64,000 bases of DNA from Clostridium jeddahitimonense (GTDB lineage: Bacteria; Bacillota; Clostridia; Clostridiales; Clostridiaceae), in contig LM994670.1 of NCBI GenBank assembly GCA_000753455.2, positions 3,098,506 through 3,162,505 of the forward strand. Reading direction: 5' to 3'. Position numbers and translations under genes: made by a program. Below, piece after piece: positions 28,782 through 38,060 of this stretch; the first letter of the stretch is position 1, and every line of letters starts with the position of its first letter. The notes beneath the pieces are model-generated. The model had not been told where the DNA came from. It saw only the letters and a program-made list of their open reading frames with translations, and did no database searches.

Positions 28782-28814
28782 TTGTGTCTCCCTTCAAATA
28801 AAGTACTAAGTACT

Positions 28815-30113
28815 TTAAATCGTTTGTCCTTTTTCAACTAAAATCATATCTCCATTTTCGTTATAAAGTTTTTCTGGACGATATGAATGAATAGGTGCTA
28901 ATAACTTAGGTTTTATTAAGTTAATTATTTCTATTAAATCATATGGACGAGCATGTCCACTACACACTACTCTATTAAACTCAATATTTCTATCAGCAAA
29001 AGATTTTACAAAAGGTTCAAATGCTGGATCAAATTCTCCTAACGGTTGCGCATCACAGTGAATATAAACTCCACCTTCTTTTAACTCATTAAAATGTTTA
29101 AGAGCAAGTGTTCCTAATTGCCAGAAATATTTTTCTGTATCATTTATTAACTCTTCAAATTCAATCTTTAATTCTGGATTTAATCCGTATTCTTTATTAT
29201 CTAAATCATAGTAATAGGCTTCATATCCAGCTGCTTCTTTTACTACATATGCACTGTATGAATCTAAAACCACTGTTCTTGGATTTGTTTTTAATATATT
29301 TAAAATTCTTTCAACATTTGCAATATAATAATTAAATGTTATTTGTTTTCCTTTATTATCATTTACGATTTTATTAATTTTATCTATTAATTCTGATTCA
29401 TTAGCAGGTTCTCCATCCCTTAAAGAATCACCAAAATCTTGGAATGATACGCTAACACCTTCTATTAATAATACATCACAGTTTTCACTTTCTTTACAGA
29501 ACTTTAAAGTATCATTTTTTCTATAACCATGTAATCTTATATCTCCTGTATAAGCTATAGTTAAATCTGGAGTTTCTATAAATAATCCACAAGCTCCATA
29601 AGCATCATGGTCTACGGGCATAACTTTAACCTTTATTTTACCTACTTGAACTACTTCATTTTCTTTAACCCCATTTACATCTCTTGTATTTTTAATCCCG
29701 TTATTTTCATAAAGTGGGAAAAGAAAATCATTATTTATATTTAATGTATTTAATAATGACTTTGTTCCTTCTAAAGTATATAGAGGTACTTCTGGATTTA
29801 AGTAGTTAACTATCTTAGAGTGATCTAAATGGATATGTGATAAAAATACTGCGGTATTCTTAAAATTATTCTCTTTTGACTCATATTCCTTTAAAGGTAT
29901 TTTAGGATCAAACATATTATCTAAAAATGGAACTAGTTTTTCATCTAATAAACCTTGTAAGTCTGTAGGATTTACCTTTGCAGCAGGATTGTATTCTGAG
30001 CCAAAGTCAAAGAATATATGACTATCTTCATAAGCAACTTCAATTATAGTTCCTCCAATTGTTAAAACCCCGCTATGGAATGTAATTTTTGTTTTTTTAT
30101 CCTTTAAAACCAT
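28815..30113 (-). CDS. RNase J-like MBL-fold metallohydrolase
   Basis: 432 residues. The zinc motif HIHLDH is at 93-98, the later ligands are VDHDAYGA and YTGDIRLHG, and a C-terminal SGHARP motif and a histidine in PIHSYRPE complete the site. The layout recalls the beta-CASP family (RNase J), though it is shorter than RNase J (about 555 residues) and the C-terminal domain is missing. It may cut RNA or a phosphodiester. It is the first gene of a two-gene unit with the phosphoesterase. A TATAAT-type box lies near 30213-30220 on the minus strand. Confidence 0.75.
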   Translation of the reverse strand: MVLKDKKTKITFHSGVLTIGGTIIEVAYEDSHIFFDFGSEYNPAAKVNPTDLQGLLDEKLVPFLDNMFDPKIPLKEYESKENNFKNTAVFLSHIHLDHSKIVNYLNPEVPLYTLEGTKSLLNTLNINNDFLFPLYENNGIKNTRDVNGVKENEVVQVGKIKVKVMPVDHDAYGACGLFIETPDLTIAYTGDIRLHGYRKNDTLKFCKESENCDVLLIEGVSVSFQDFGDSLRDGEPANESELIDKINKIVNDNKGKQITFNYYIANVERILNILKTNPRTVVLDSYSAYVVKEAAGYEAYYYDLDNKEYGLNPELKIEFEELINDTEKYFWQLGTLALKHFNELKEGGVYIHCDAQPLGEFDPAFEPFVKSFADRNIEFNRVVCSGHARPYDLIEIINLIKPKLLAPIHSYRPEKLYNENGDMILVEKGQTI

Positions 30114-30385
30114 TCTCCTAACAACTCCTCTTATGTATATTTTAGTTTACTTCTCTCTTTGTTTAATACTATTTATATATCACATTTAATAAATAGCATA
30201 GAACATTTTATTATACATTATATTTTTACATTTGTATCGCTTATATAATTATTTTTTCCTAATTTCTTTTTTATAATTATACATATTTTATATTCATAAC
30301 ATTAAGCTCTAATTAATTCTTCTTTAAACTTATCTCTTGTATAATTATCCCTCTTTTTCTTATTATATAAAAAATAATAAATAAA
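30114..30385. other. A/T-rich gap without a gene
   Basis: This stretch is more than 80 percent A/T. It holds the promoter of the MBL gene on its left side and a U-rich tract feeding the terminator on its right side. No ORF with a ribosome site, repeat or RNA fold was seen. Confidence 0.6.
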
Positions 30386-30428
30386 AAATCAAGGATACAC
30401 ATAATTTTAATATGCATTTCCTCGATTT
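30386..30428 (-). terminator. Terminator of the first ABC / YesN operon
   Basis: AAATCAAGGA / TCCTCGATTT (30386-30395, 30419-30428; one mismatch), with CATA/TATG inside, is followed on the minus strand by a long U-rich tail. Confidence 0.75.
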
Positions 30429-30450
30429 ATATATTTTACTTTATATAATT

Positions 30451-31191
30451 TTAACTATTTTTATTTCTATATTCATTAGCCGAACATCCTTCAAATTTTT
30501 TAAATACCCTTGAAAAATGAGCCATATCAATAAATCCAACCTCTTCCGCTATATTTCCTATTCTCATCGAAGGATTTCTAAGTAAATCCTTAGCAACATT
30601 AATTCTTATTTGATTAAGGATATCGGAAAAACTTTTTCCTGTATGCTTATTTAATAGCTTACTTAAATACCATTGACTAACATAAGTTTTTTCTGCTACT
30701 TCAGCTAGTGTTATCTTTCTAGTGTAATTTTCTTGAATATACTTCAATGCATTTTTTACTATAAAACTATTTGCTGAATTTGATTCTGACTCCTCTGCTT
30801 CACTATGAATGTTCTTTTTCTTTAAATTCCCAACCATAGTACTAACTGCTTCTTCTATTTCTTTAAGGTTAGATGGTTTCAATATTAACCTTGTTACACC
30901 TAGCTGAATAGCTTTTTGTGCATATTCAAAATCACGAAATCCAGTTAATATAGATATCTCCATATCTGGAAATTCCCCTTTTAACCCAGCAATCATAGCT
31001 AGTCCATTCATTCTTGGCATAGAAATATCTGTGATAATTAAATTGGGCTTTATATTTCGTATAAGCTTTTGACCTTCAAACCCATCATATGCTGTTCCTG
31101 CAACAATACATTCCCATTCACCCCAAGGCATTGTTCTGCTTAAGCCTTCAACTATAATAGGTTCATCATCAATTATTACAATTTTATACAT
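30451..31191 (-). CDS. YesN-type response regulator, AraC output, short form
   Basis: 246 residues. The receiver has DDE at 8-10, the phospho-Asp in LIITDISMPRMNG and Lys in ILKPSNLKE. The C-terminal AraC domain (about 145-246) has two helix-turn-helices. Usual YesN proteins are about 500 residues with a long middle region; here the domains are joined directly. It is last in the operon with the sugar ABC transporter, and the YesM-type kinase opens the same cluster. It likely switches on the transporter genes when the sugar is present. Confidence 0.9.
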   Translation of the reverse strand: MYKIVIIDDEPIIVEGLSRTMPWGEWECIVAGTAYDGFEGQKLIRNIKPNLIITDISMPRMNGLAMIAGLKGEFPDMEISILTGFRDFEYAQKAIQLGVTRLILKPSNLKEIEEAVSTMVGNLKKKNIHSEAEESESNSANSFIVKNALKYIQENYTRKITLAEVAEKTYVSQWYLSKLLNKHTGKSFSDILNQIRINVAKDLLRNPSMRIGNIAEEVGFIDMAHFSRVFKKFEGCSANEYRNKNS

Positions 31192-31230
31192 ATAGCCCTC
31201 CCTTTACCAAATAATCCCATCAAGGAAATT

Positions 31231-32127
31231 TTATCCTTTAACCGCTCCTGCTGTCAAGCCTTTAATTATGTTCTTCTGAAGTAGCAAATATACTATAAAT
31301 ACTGGTATTAAAATAATAGTTACAGATGCGGCCATAAGCCCATAATCAGTACCATACTTAGAACTTATCTCATTTAAAAGAGCACATACTGGGTAATTTG
31401 CTCTTTTACCTATCATTGTAGTTTGCACAAACAAGTCATTATAAGACCATAAAAAGCTAAATATTGCTACAGTGGATATAGCCGGCTTACTAATTGGAAC
31501 AATAATTCTTGTAAATACAGTAAAGACATTTGCGCCTTCCATGTATGCAGATTCTTCTATATCAATTGGAATTGATCTCATAAATCCCATCATAACAATT
31601 GTTGCAAAGCTTAAATTACTTGCTATTTGAGGTAATATAACTGACGTAGCAGAATTTAATAATCCCCATTTAATCATCATTTGATATACAGGAATAATAG
31701 TTGAGAAAACTGGAAACATAAGACTTGCTATTAATAATCCATCTAATATTACTTTCCCTCTAAATTTATATCTAGTCATAGCAAATGCCATCATAGATGA
31801 TAGCACTATCACTCCAACAGTTACGCTTCCTGATATTAAAAAACTCATCCCATAAGCTCTCAATATATTTAAATTATTAAAAGCATTTCTATAGTTATCT
31901 AAGGTAAATTCCTTTGGTAAGCTAAATGAAGATGTTAATAATTCTGCTGATGGTTTAAATGAATTTATGATAACCCATATAAAAGGAAATATAGTAGTGA
32001 CAGCCCAAAAAATTAATACTGCATATAATATAACTTTACTTGCACTAGCTTTCTTCTTGTTAACTCTTTTGGTTTGAGTTTTATTTTTTCTAATAGTTTT
32101 TTCTACAATTACACTATTATCTACCAT
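31231..32127 (-). CDS. Carbohydrate ABC transporter permease, MalG type
   Basis: 298 residues with six membrane segments after a charged 30-residue N-terminal tail. The EAA loop IEESAYMEGANVFTVF is near residue 200 and docks with the shared ATPase. No ATPase is encoded here, so an MsmK-like common ATPase elsewhere must power it. It is coupled to the MalF-type permease upstream, with a 13-bp gap. It forms the importer with the binding protein at 33166-34491, and the neighbouring phosphorylase suggests chitobiose or a similar disaccharide. Confidence 0.9.
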   Translation of the reverse strand: MVDNSVIVEKTIRKNKTQTKRVNKKKASASKVILYAVLIFWAVTTIFPFIWVIINSFKPSAELLTSSFSLPKEFTLDNYRNAFNNLNILRAYGMSFLISGSVTVGVIVLSSMMAFAMTRYKFRGKVILDGLLIASLMFPVFSTIIPVYQMMIKWGLLNSATSVILPQIASNLSFATIVMMGFMRSIPIDIEESAYMEGANVFTVFTRIIVPISKPAISTVAIFSFLWSYNDLFVQTTMIGKRANYPVCALLNEISSKYGTDYGLMAASVTIILIPVFIVYLLLQKNIIKGLTAGAVKG

Positions 32128-32140
32128 TCACTAACACCTC

Positions 32141-33022
32141 CTATGCTTGATTTTCTGGTTTAACTATAATATTTATACCTCTAGAAACTGCAATACCTAA
32201 AATAACTATTAACACTGCTAAGGCTGAACCATAATCGTAGTTATTCATTCCAAAGGTACTTTGATACATGTATGTTCCTAAGAAGTGAGTTAATCCTTGT
32301 GGTGCTCCATTAGGAACTAATACCCAAGGTAAGTCGAATACCTTTAAAGCTCCTGTTACAGCTAAAACTACACAAGTGCAAAGTACACCTCTTAGCATCG
32401 GAAAGGTTATATAAAATACTTGCTTAAACTTGCTACAACCATCTATTGATGCAACTTCATAAATATCTTCTGGAATATCACTTAGTCCTGTTAATATAAT
32501 TACAAAATAGAAACCTACGTAGCTCCATATCGTAGGTATAGCAACCATGATAAATGCTAATGCTGGACTTAACCAATTAACTGGGCTTTTTCCAACCATC
32601 TCTAATAACTGATTTAACATACCTCCATTATAGTTATAAAACAATTTAAATATTAAACCTATGGCAGTTGCAGAAATAACTACTGGAAAGAAATATACTG
32701 TCCTAAAAAACTGTTGCATGCGTTTTGTTTGACTTACCATAACTGCTAAAACAAAAGCAATTCCTACTTGAAAGATAACAGTTAAAGCCATCATCTTTAA
32801 TGAGTTAAAAATCGCTATTCTTAAATCTGGATCTGTTAACATCTTCTTATAGTTTTCAATTCCGATAAACTTCCAAGTTTGTCCTTGAAGCAATACCGGT
32901 GTTGTCATGTCGTATAAACTATTCTTTATGTTATTAAGAAATGGAATATATAAAAATATTACTAAAAATATAAGACTAGGTACTAAAAATATTATAAGTG
33001 GCCATTTTTTCCTATATAGCAT
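32141..33022 (-). CDS. Carbohydrate ABC transporter permease, MalF type
   Basis: 293 residues with six membrane segments. The EAA loop EDIYEVASIDGCSKFKQV is near residue 200. It pairs with the MalG-type permease next to it. A strong hairpin between the binding-protein gene and this one (33121-33155) should lower permease expression relative to the binding protein. Start ATG follows a GGGTGG-type site. Confidence 0.9.
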   Translation of the reverse strand: MLYRKKWPLIIFLVPSLIFLVIFLYIPFLNNIKNSLYDMTTPVLLQGQTWKFIGIENYKKMLTDPDLRIAIFNSLKMMALTVIFQVGIAFVLAVMVSQTKRMQQFFRTVYFFPVVISATAIGLIFKLFYNYNGGMLNQLLEMVGKSPVNWLSPALAFIMVAIPTIWSYVGFYFVIILTGLSDIPEDIYEVASIDGCSKFKQVFYITFPMLRGVLCTCVVLAVTGALKVFDLPWVLVPNGAPQGLTHFLGTYMYQSTFGMNNYDYGSALAVLIVILGIAVSRGINIIVKPENQA

Positions 33023-33120
33023 TCTTTTCCACCCTTTCTATTTTATTTTTTATATAAAAAATCTAAGTAAGATTTATCATTTTCTATTCTATTTATAATT
33101 AAATTCAGCTAAATTAGATA

Positions 33121-33155
33121 TAAAAAAGCAGAGGGGGTTTTAAGTGCCCCTCTGC
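33121..33155 (-). terminator. Internal terminator between binding protein and permeases
   Basis: GCAGAGGGG / CCCCTCTGC (33128-33136, 33147-33155) is followed on the minus strand by six U residues (33122-33127). It is strong, so only read-through reaches the permease genes, a common way to make excess binding protein. Confidence 0.85.
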
Positions 33156-33165
33156 AGTAATACTA

Positions 33166-34491
33166 TTAATTTGCTCTTTCAGCACTTAATTTTAATGCTT
33201 CGTTAAGAACGTCTTCTGCTGACACTGCACCTGTAGATATTTTTACTACATTCGCAATTATATATTTGTATGCTTCTGGGTCAATTCTTGAGTCTGTAGG
33301 TGCTGATATAGATTTTGCTGAACTACTATATTCAAGAGCATTAACTGCTAATGCACTCATACCATCAACTGGTTCCACTGCTACAGCTGCTTGACCAACT
33401 GATCCACCAGCTATCCAATACTTGGTAACTCCTTCTTTACCAGTATGAGCTTCTACAAATTTAACTGCTGCTTCTCTCTTAGCAGGATCTTCCCAAGCCT
33501 TCTTAGTAATATAGAATCCTGAAGATATTCCACCTACCATAGCACCCTCTTGAGCCTTTTGATTTTCAACTCCTGGGAATGATATAACTACTGTGTTCTC
33601 TTGGTCTGTAACTCCACCAGTTCTCCAGCTACCATCTAATATCATAGCAGCTTGTTTATTATTGAATAATTCGATAACATAAGCTTCGTCAACTGTATCT
33701 GTATCCTCTGGAAATGCACCCATGTCTCTTAAAGTTTTGAAAGTTTCAAGGCCTTTTGTCCATTCTGCCGGAGCTATTTCAGGTACTGATGTATAAGACT
33801 CTTCACCAGCTGAGTAAAGCATTAAGTACTCTACAAAGTAGTGTGGTACATTATTTAAAGAAACTGCAAATGGAATAATTCCATTTTCCTTAAATGTTTT
33901 AATAGCTGTTTCTAAAGAAGCCCAATCTGTAGGTAATTCTATATTGTATTGGTCAAATAAATCCTTATTACAGAAAAGTCCTTCCCAATATCCTGTTGTA
34001 GGAATTGCTCTTTGAACCCCATCAGTATTTGTTACTGCATCTAATGCTGCAGGAAGTGTATCCTTTGCATAATCTGGATATTCCTTCTTTATATCTTCTA
34101 CAGCCATAAGCTTGTCTGTAGCTACGATGGCATTTGCAGTTGCATCAGTAAAGAATTGAATAACATCTGGTTCATTTCCAGAAGCAAAATCTGTTGCAAC
34201 CTTAGCCTTCCACTCTTCATCAGAAGATTGAGAGTTATCTTCAATTGTTATGTTTTCGTTTGCAGCCATAAACTCTTTATTGATTTCTTGATAAACCTCA
34301 GCATTTGGATCTGTTCCTCCAAACATAGATACTGTGTTTAACGTAACTTTTTCTACCTTAGTATCATTTCCTGTTTCTGTACCAGTTCCTGTTCCACTGT
34401 CACCAGTTGAACTACTTCCACACCCTGTAAATACTGTAGCAACCATAGTTGCAGCAATAATTGCTGCTAAAACCTTTTTAGTTTTAAGCAT
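33166..34491 (-). CDS. Sugar ABC transporter substrate-binding lipoprotein
   Basis: 441 residues. A lipoprotein signal peptide ends at the lipobox FTGC with Cys24, followed by a Ser/Gly/Thr linker. The rest is a family-1 extracellular solute-binding domain. It should sit on the outer face of the membrane and hand a sugar to the MalF/MalG-type permeases downstream. It lies between the YesM-type kinase and the permeases, in the cluster of chitobiose phosphorylase and phosphohexomutase. The ligand is therefore most likely a beta-linked amino-sugar disaccharide; this is inference. Confidence 0.9.
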   Translation of the reverse strand: MLKTKKVLAAIIAATMVATVFTGCGSSSTGDSGTGTGTETGNDTKVEKVTLNTVSMFGGTDPNAEVYQEINKEFMAANENITIEDNSQSSDEEWKAKVATDFASGNEPDVIQFFTDATANAIVATDKLMAVEDIKKEYPDYAKDTLPAALDAVTNTDGVQRAIPTTGYWEGLFCNKDLFDQYNIELPTDWASLETAIKTFKENGIIPFAVSLNNVPHYFVEYLMLYSAGEESYTSVPEIAPAEWTKGLETFKTLRDMGAFPEDTDTVDEAYVIELFNNKQAAMILDGSWRTGGVTDQENTVVISFPGVENQKAQEGAMVGGISSGFYITKKAWEDPAKREAAVKFVEAHTGKEGVTKYWIAGGSVGQAAVAVEPVDGMSALAVNALEYSSSAKSISAPTDSRIDPEAYKYIIANVVKISTGAVSAEDVLNEALKLSAERAN

Positions 34492-34598
34492 TTAATAAAC
34501 TCCCCCTTAACCTTTTATTTTCTTTAATTTGTTTTTGTTTCTTTATATACTTTTATTATACAGAGTATTGCTAACCTTTTCATTGCACCTAATTGATA

Positions 34599-36434
34599 TT
34601 ATTTGCCTAATATTGTTATCTTTGAAATCATGTCATCCATCTCCTCATCAAGCTCTTCATGATATGGAATACATATTAATGATCTTGTCTTTCCCTCTTC
34701 TATTGGCTCTATTGTTAAACCATATTTTTTACCATATATAAGCTTAATTCTCTCATTTACATTACGAATTCCTAAAGATGCATGTTTACCTGGAACTGGC
34801 TTAATTGCATCTGGATCATTTGATAATATCTTATTTATCCTATCCTTATCTTCTTCACTCATAGGCTTTCCTGTATTAATAATCTCTATATAAATCTTTA
34901 TATCATCATGATATATCTTTAAAGTAATAACTCCTGTACTTACTGTTTCTATTCCATGAACTACAGCATTTTCTAAAATAGGCTGAAGTATAAGCTGAGG
35001 AACCATAGATTGTAATAGTTCTTCATCAATTTCTTTTTCTACCACTAACCTCTTTCCAAATCTCATTGAAATAATATAAAAATAAGCATCAACGCATCTT
35101 AATTCCTCTGATAATCTTATAAGACGCTTATCCTCTCTATCCATATGGTAATCTAGCACTGTTCCTAATGCCTCAATCATCTTTGAAATAGTTTCATCTC
35201 CTGCCATTCTAGCTTGCCAATTCATAATCTCTAAAGTGTTATTTAAAAAGTGAGGATTTATTTGTGCTTGTAATGCTAAAATCTTAGCATCCTTCCTTGC
35301 TAACTTTTCATCATATGCATAATTAAAAAGATACTGTACCTGCCTAGACATCTTATTAAAAGAATGTTGCAAATACTTAAACTCTTTATTTGGCATATCT
35401 CCCCCTGAAACCGTAACCCCAAGCTTTCCACTTTCTATGTCTTTTGCAGCTTCCACCAATTTATCGATAGGCGCTGTAATCTGATTTCTTAAAAAAAATA
35501 TTATTATTATAAGTACCGGTAAGGTTATTAATAATAATATAAAAATCATTCCATATAAATAGTTCATCTCTGCATCTACTACTATTTTATCCACAGTTAA
35601 TAAAATACCTAAATGATAATCATCATGCTTAGCTTCTAAAAAGTAACCATAATAATCATTGTTATTTTTAATAATTATCTTATTTCTATCATTTGCCGAA
35701 TACTGAGTTAAAACCTCATCAGCTATATTCTTTTTACTTTCATCTTCTAGGAAATTTTCATTAGACACAAAAGCATTAGGATTATTTACACAAAATGCTA
35801 AGGACTGTCCTTCATCTAATGAAATATCTTCAAATATATTCTTAATATTTAGCTCTAAAACTAATGTTCCAAACTTTTCATAATTATTCGTAGTATAAAC
35901 ATTTCTAACTATAAAAACTCTTCCATTATCCACAATAATTTGTGTATATGACGAGTCCATGTCCCTAATTTCTTGTACTCTTCCATGAATTTCTTCCATA
36001 TAACTTTTCATAGATATATTGCTGCTAGATAAATAAGTAAATGGTTCAACTTCTCCTTCAATATAAAAACTACAAACGTTAAACCTCTTATCCCAATAAA
36101 ACTTATTCCTTAAATTGCTACTAATAGTTGTATAACAATCGTTTCTTCCACTACTTCCTTCCGATACATACTTGTTCCATGCTTTTTCTAAGTAATATTC
36201 ATATGAAGGTTTTCTAATACTCTCGATAGCTTCGTCTAAATGGTTAGATAAAAATACATCTGTACTCCGTAATTTTTCTATAAATATATTCACAAGTTTT
36301 TTTTCAATATTATCTTTGTACGATGTCGTCATAGATACAAAGATAATAATTATAGGTACAACCCAACAAAAAATGCAAAACAATACTATCTTTCTATTTA
36401 ATGATTTTCGTCCCTTTACCTTTTTCTCTCCCAA
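34599..36434 (-). CDS. YesM-type sensor histidine kinase
   Basis: 611 residues. Two membrane helices (about 15-37 and 290-315) enclose an extracellular sensor domain of about 250 residues. A HAMP segment follows, then the His_kinase box LQAQINPHFLNNTLEI with the phosphoryl His near residue 394, and a GHKL ATPase domain. It would sense the sugar or its bound transporter and phosphorylate the YesN-type regulator at 30451-31191. It sits at the head of the ABC operon, behind a terminator that ends the phosphorylase transcript. Confidence 0.9.
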   Translation of the reverse strand: MGEKKVKGRKSLNRKIVLFCIFCWVVPIIIIFVSMTTSYKDNIEKKLVNIFIEKLRSTDVFLSNHLDEAIESIRKPSYEYYLEKAWNKYVSEGSSGRNDCYTTISSNLRNKFYWDKRFNVCSFYIEGEVEPFTYLSSSNISMKSYMEEIHGRVQEIRDMDSSYTQIIVDNGRVFIVRNVYTTNNYEKFGTLVLELNIKNIFEDISLDEGQSLAFCVNNPNAFVSNENFLEDESKKNIADEVLTQYSANDRNKIIIKNNNDYYGYFLEAKHDDYHLGILLTVDKIVVDAEMNYLYGMIFILLLITLPVLIIIIFFLRNQITAPIDKLVEAAKDIESGKLGVTVSGGDMPNKEFKYLQHSFNKMSRQVQYLFNYAYDEKLARKDAKILALQAQINPHFLNNTLEIMNWQARMAGDETISKMIEALGTVLDYHMDREDKRLIRLSEELRCVDAYFYIISMRFGKRLVVEKEIDEELLQSMVPQLILQPILENAVVHGIETVSTGVITLKIYHDDIKIYIEIINTGKPMSEEDKDRINKILSNDPDAIKPVPGKHASLGIRNVNERIKLIYGKKYGLTIEPIEEGKTRSLICIPYHEELDEEMDDMISKITILGK

Positions 36435-36552
36435 ATCTTATCCACCTCACTCTTTGTATAATTATACCATATTCACCTATTACTGTTTGAATCTTCATGT
36501 ATCTCATAGCTTTTCTTTCTATAGACTTTCAACTATCAATTATAATTAAAAA

Positions 36553-36582
36553 GGCACCAGAAAACCCTAGTTTTCCGATGCC
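36553..36582 (-). terminator. Terminator of the phosphorylase / mutase operon
   Basis: A 13-bp stem with two mismatches (36553-36565, 36570-36582) has a 4-nt loop; the minus-strand tail is TTTTTAATT. It lies about 34 bases beyond the mutase stop. Confidence 0.8.
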
Positions 36583-36616
36583 GGTATAATAAGTTGAGGA
36601 GACCTAAATAAAAAAT

Positions 36617-38044
36617 TTATATTTCAAGAAATTTTGCAAACTTATCACATAAGTCTTCTGACTTCTTTTCTGAATCCATTTCACAGAATATCCTTAATAA
36701 TGGCTCTGTTCCTGAGAACCTTGCGATTATCCATCCCCCATTTTTAAAGTATATCTTACATCCATCTAAATATGATACATGATCTATTTCTAACTCCATA
36801 TCTGGGAGTTTCTTTTGAATTAGAAGAATATCATAAATCTCATCCTTCTTTTCTTGGCTAAATTTATAATCTCTTTCAGCCATATATAAACTTCCAAATT
36901 CATCTTGTATCTCTTTTACTATTTTAGATAACTTCTTACCTGTTACAGCTATCATTTCTACTAATAAAGCTGCTGCATAAATTCCATCCTTACCATTTAT
37001 GTGTCCTCTTACAGTAAGTCCTCCTGATGATTCCCCACCAATAATAGCATTAGTTTCTTGCATCTTTGCTGAAATGTGCTTAAACCCTACCGGTACTTCA
37101 TAGCACTTCTCTTCAAAGCCTAATGCAACCTTATCTAGCATATGAGTTGTAGCTATATTGCGAACTACAGGACCTGACCACCCCTTATATTTAACTAGAT
37201 AATAATATAATAATACTAGTATTTCATTGGGATGAAGGAACTTACCTTCATCATCAATAACTCCAATTCTATCAGCATCTCCATCTGTAGCTATTCCTAT
37301 GTCATATTTATAATCTATAACATAGTTTTGTAATGTACGTAATGTTGCAGCCGATGGTGATGGAAGCTTTCCTCCAAATAAAGTATCATGTCTTTCATGG
37401 ATTACTTCAACATCACAGCGAGCAATAGAAAGAATTGTTTTTAATGATGTTTGACTCACTCCATACATAGGGTCTAACACAACTCTAAGCTTACTCTCTC
37501 TTATAGCTTCAATATTTACTTCTTTTATAATATTATCTATATAGTCATTAAGAGGATTAAACTCTACTACATATCCATTTGCTAAAGCCTTATCATATTC
37601 TAATATTTTTACTTTATTTCCTTCTTCGCAATCTTTTTCTACTTCACCTATATATTTTTCTATTTCTTTTGTTTGAGTTTCATTAGCATCTCTGCCACCA
37701 TAAGTAAAAACTTTTATTCCATTATAGATAGCTGGATTATGGCTAGCCGTTATCATCATTCCATAAGTAAGCTCTTCTTTCATTACATAATACATAATTA
37801 ACGGGATTGGTGATGATCTATTTATAAAATAACTCTTAATTCCTTCATATGCGAAAACTTCAATAGCCCACATAGCTGATTCCTTCGAAAGAAATCTCCT
37901 GTCATACCCTATACATATTCCCTTGGAAATTTCTCCTTCATCCTTCATCTTCATGGCCAATGCTTTAGATAGTTTTTGAATATTTTCTCTAGTAAAGTCA
38001 TCTCCAATTATAGCTCTCCAACCGCCAGTGCCAAACTTTATCAT
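36617..38044 (-). CDS. Phosphohexomutase, likely phosphoacetylglucosamine or phosphoglucose mutase
   Basis: 475 residues of the alpha-D-phosphohexomutase family. The phosphoserine loop TASHNP has Ser101. The metal motif DGDADRIG is near 250 and the sugar-binding GGESSGG near 330. The phosphate-binding RFSGTEPLLRI is near the C-terminus. It lies 16 bp behind the chitobiose phosphorylase gene. Vibrio cholerae has the same neighbours (VC0611-VC0612). It would turn the sugar-1-phosphate made by the phosphorylase (GlcNAc-1-P or Glc-1-P) into the 6-phosphate. Which sugar it prefers is inferred from context. Confidence 0.85.
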   Translation of the reverse strand: MIKFGTGGWRAIIGDDFTRENIQKLSKALAMKMKDEGEISKGICIGYDRRFLSKESAMWAIEVFAYEGIKSYFINRSSPIPLIMYYVMKEELTYGMMITASHNPAIYNGIKVFTYGGRDANETQTKEIEKYIGEVEKDCEEGNKVKILEYDKALANGYVVEFNPLNDYIDNIIKEVNIEAIRESKLRVVLDPMYGVSQTSLKTILSIARCDVEVIHERHDTLFGGKLPSPSAATLRTLQNYVIDYKYDIGIATDGDADRIGVIDDEGKFLHPNEILVLLYYYLVKYKGWSGPVVRNIATTHMLDKVALGFEEKCYEVPVGFKHISAKMQETNAIIGGESSGGLTVRGHINGKDGIYAAALLVEMIAVTGKKLSKIVKEIQDEFGSLYMAERDYKFSQEKKDEIYDILLIQKKLPDMELEIDHVSYLDGCKIYFKNGGWIIARFSGTEPLLRIFCEMDSEKKSEDLCDKFAKFLEI

Positions 38045-38060
38045 AAAACCATCCTCCTCA

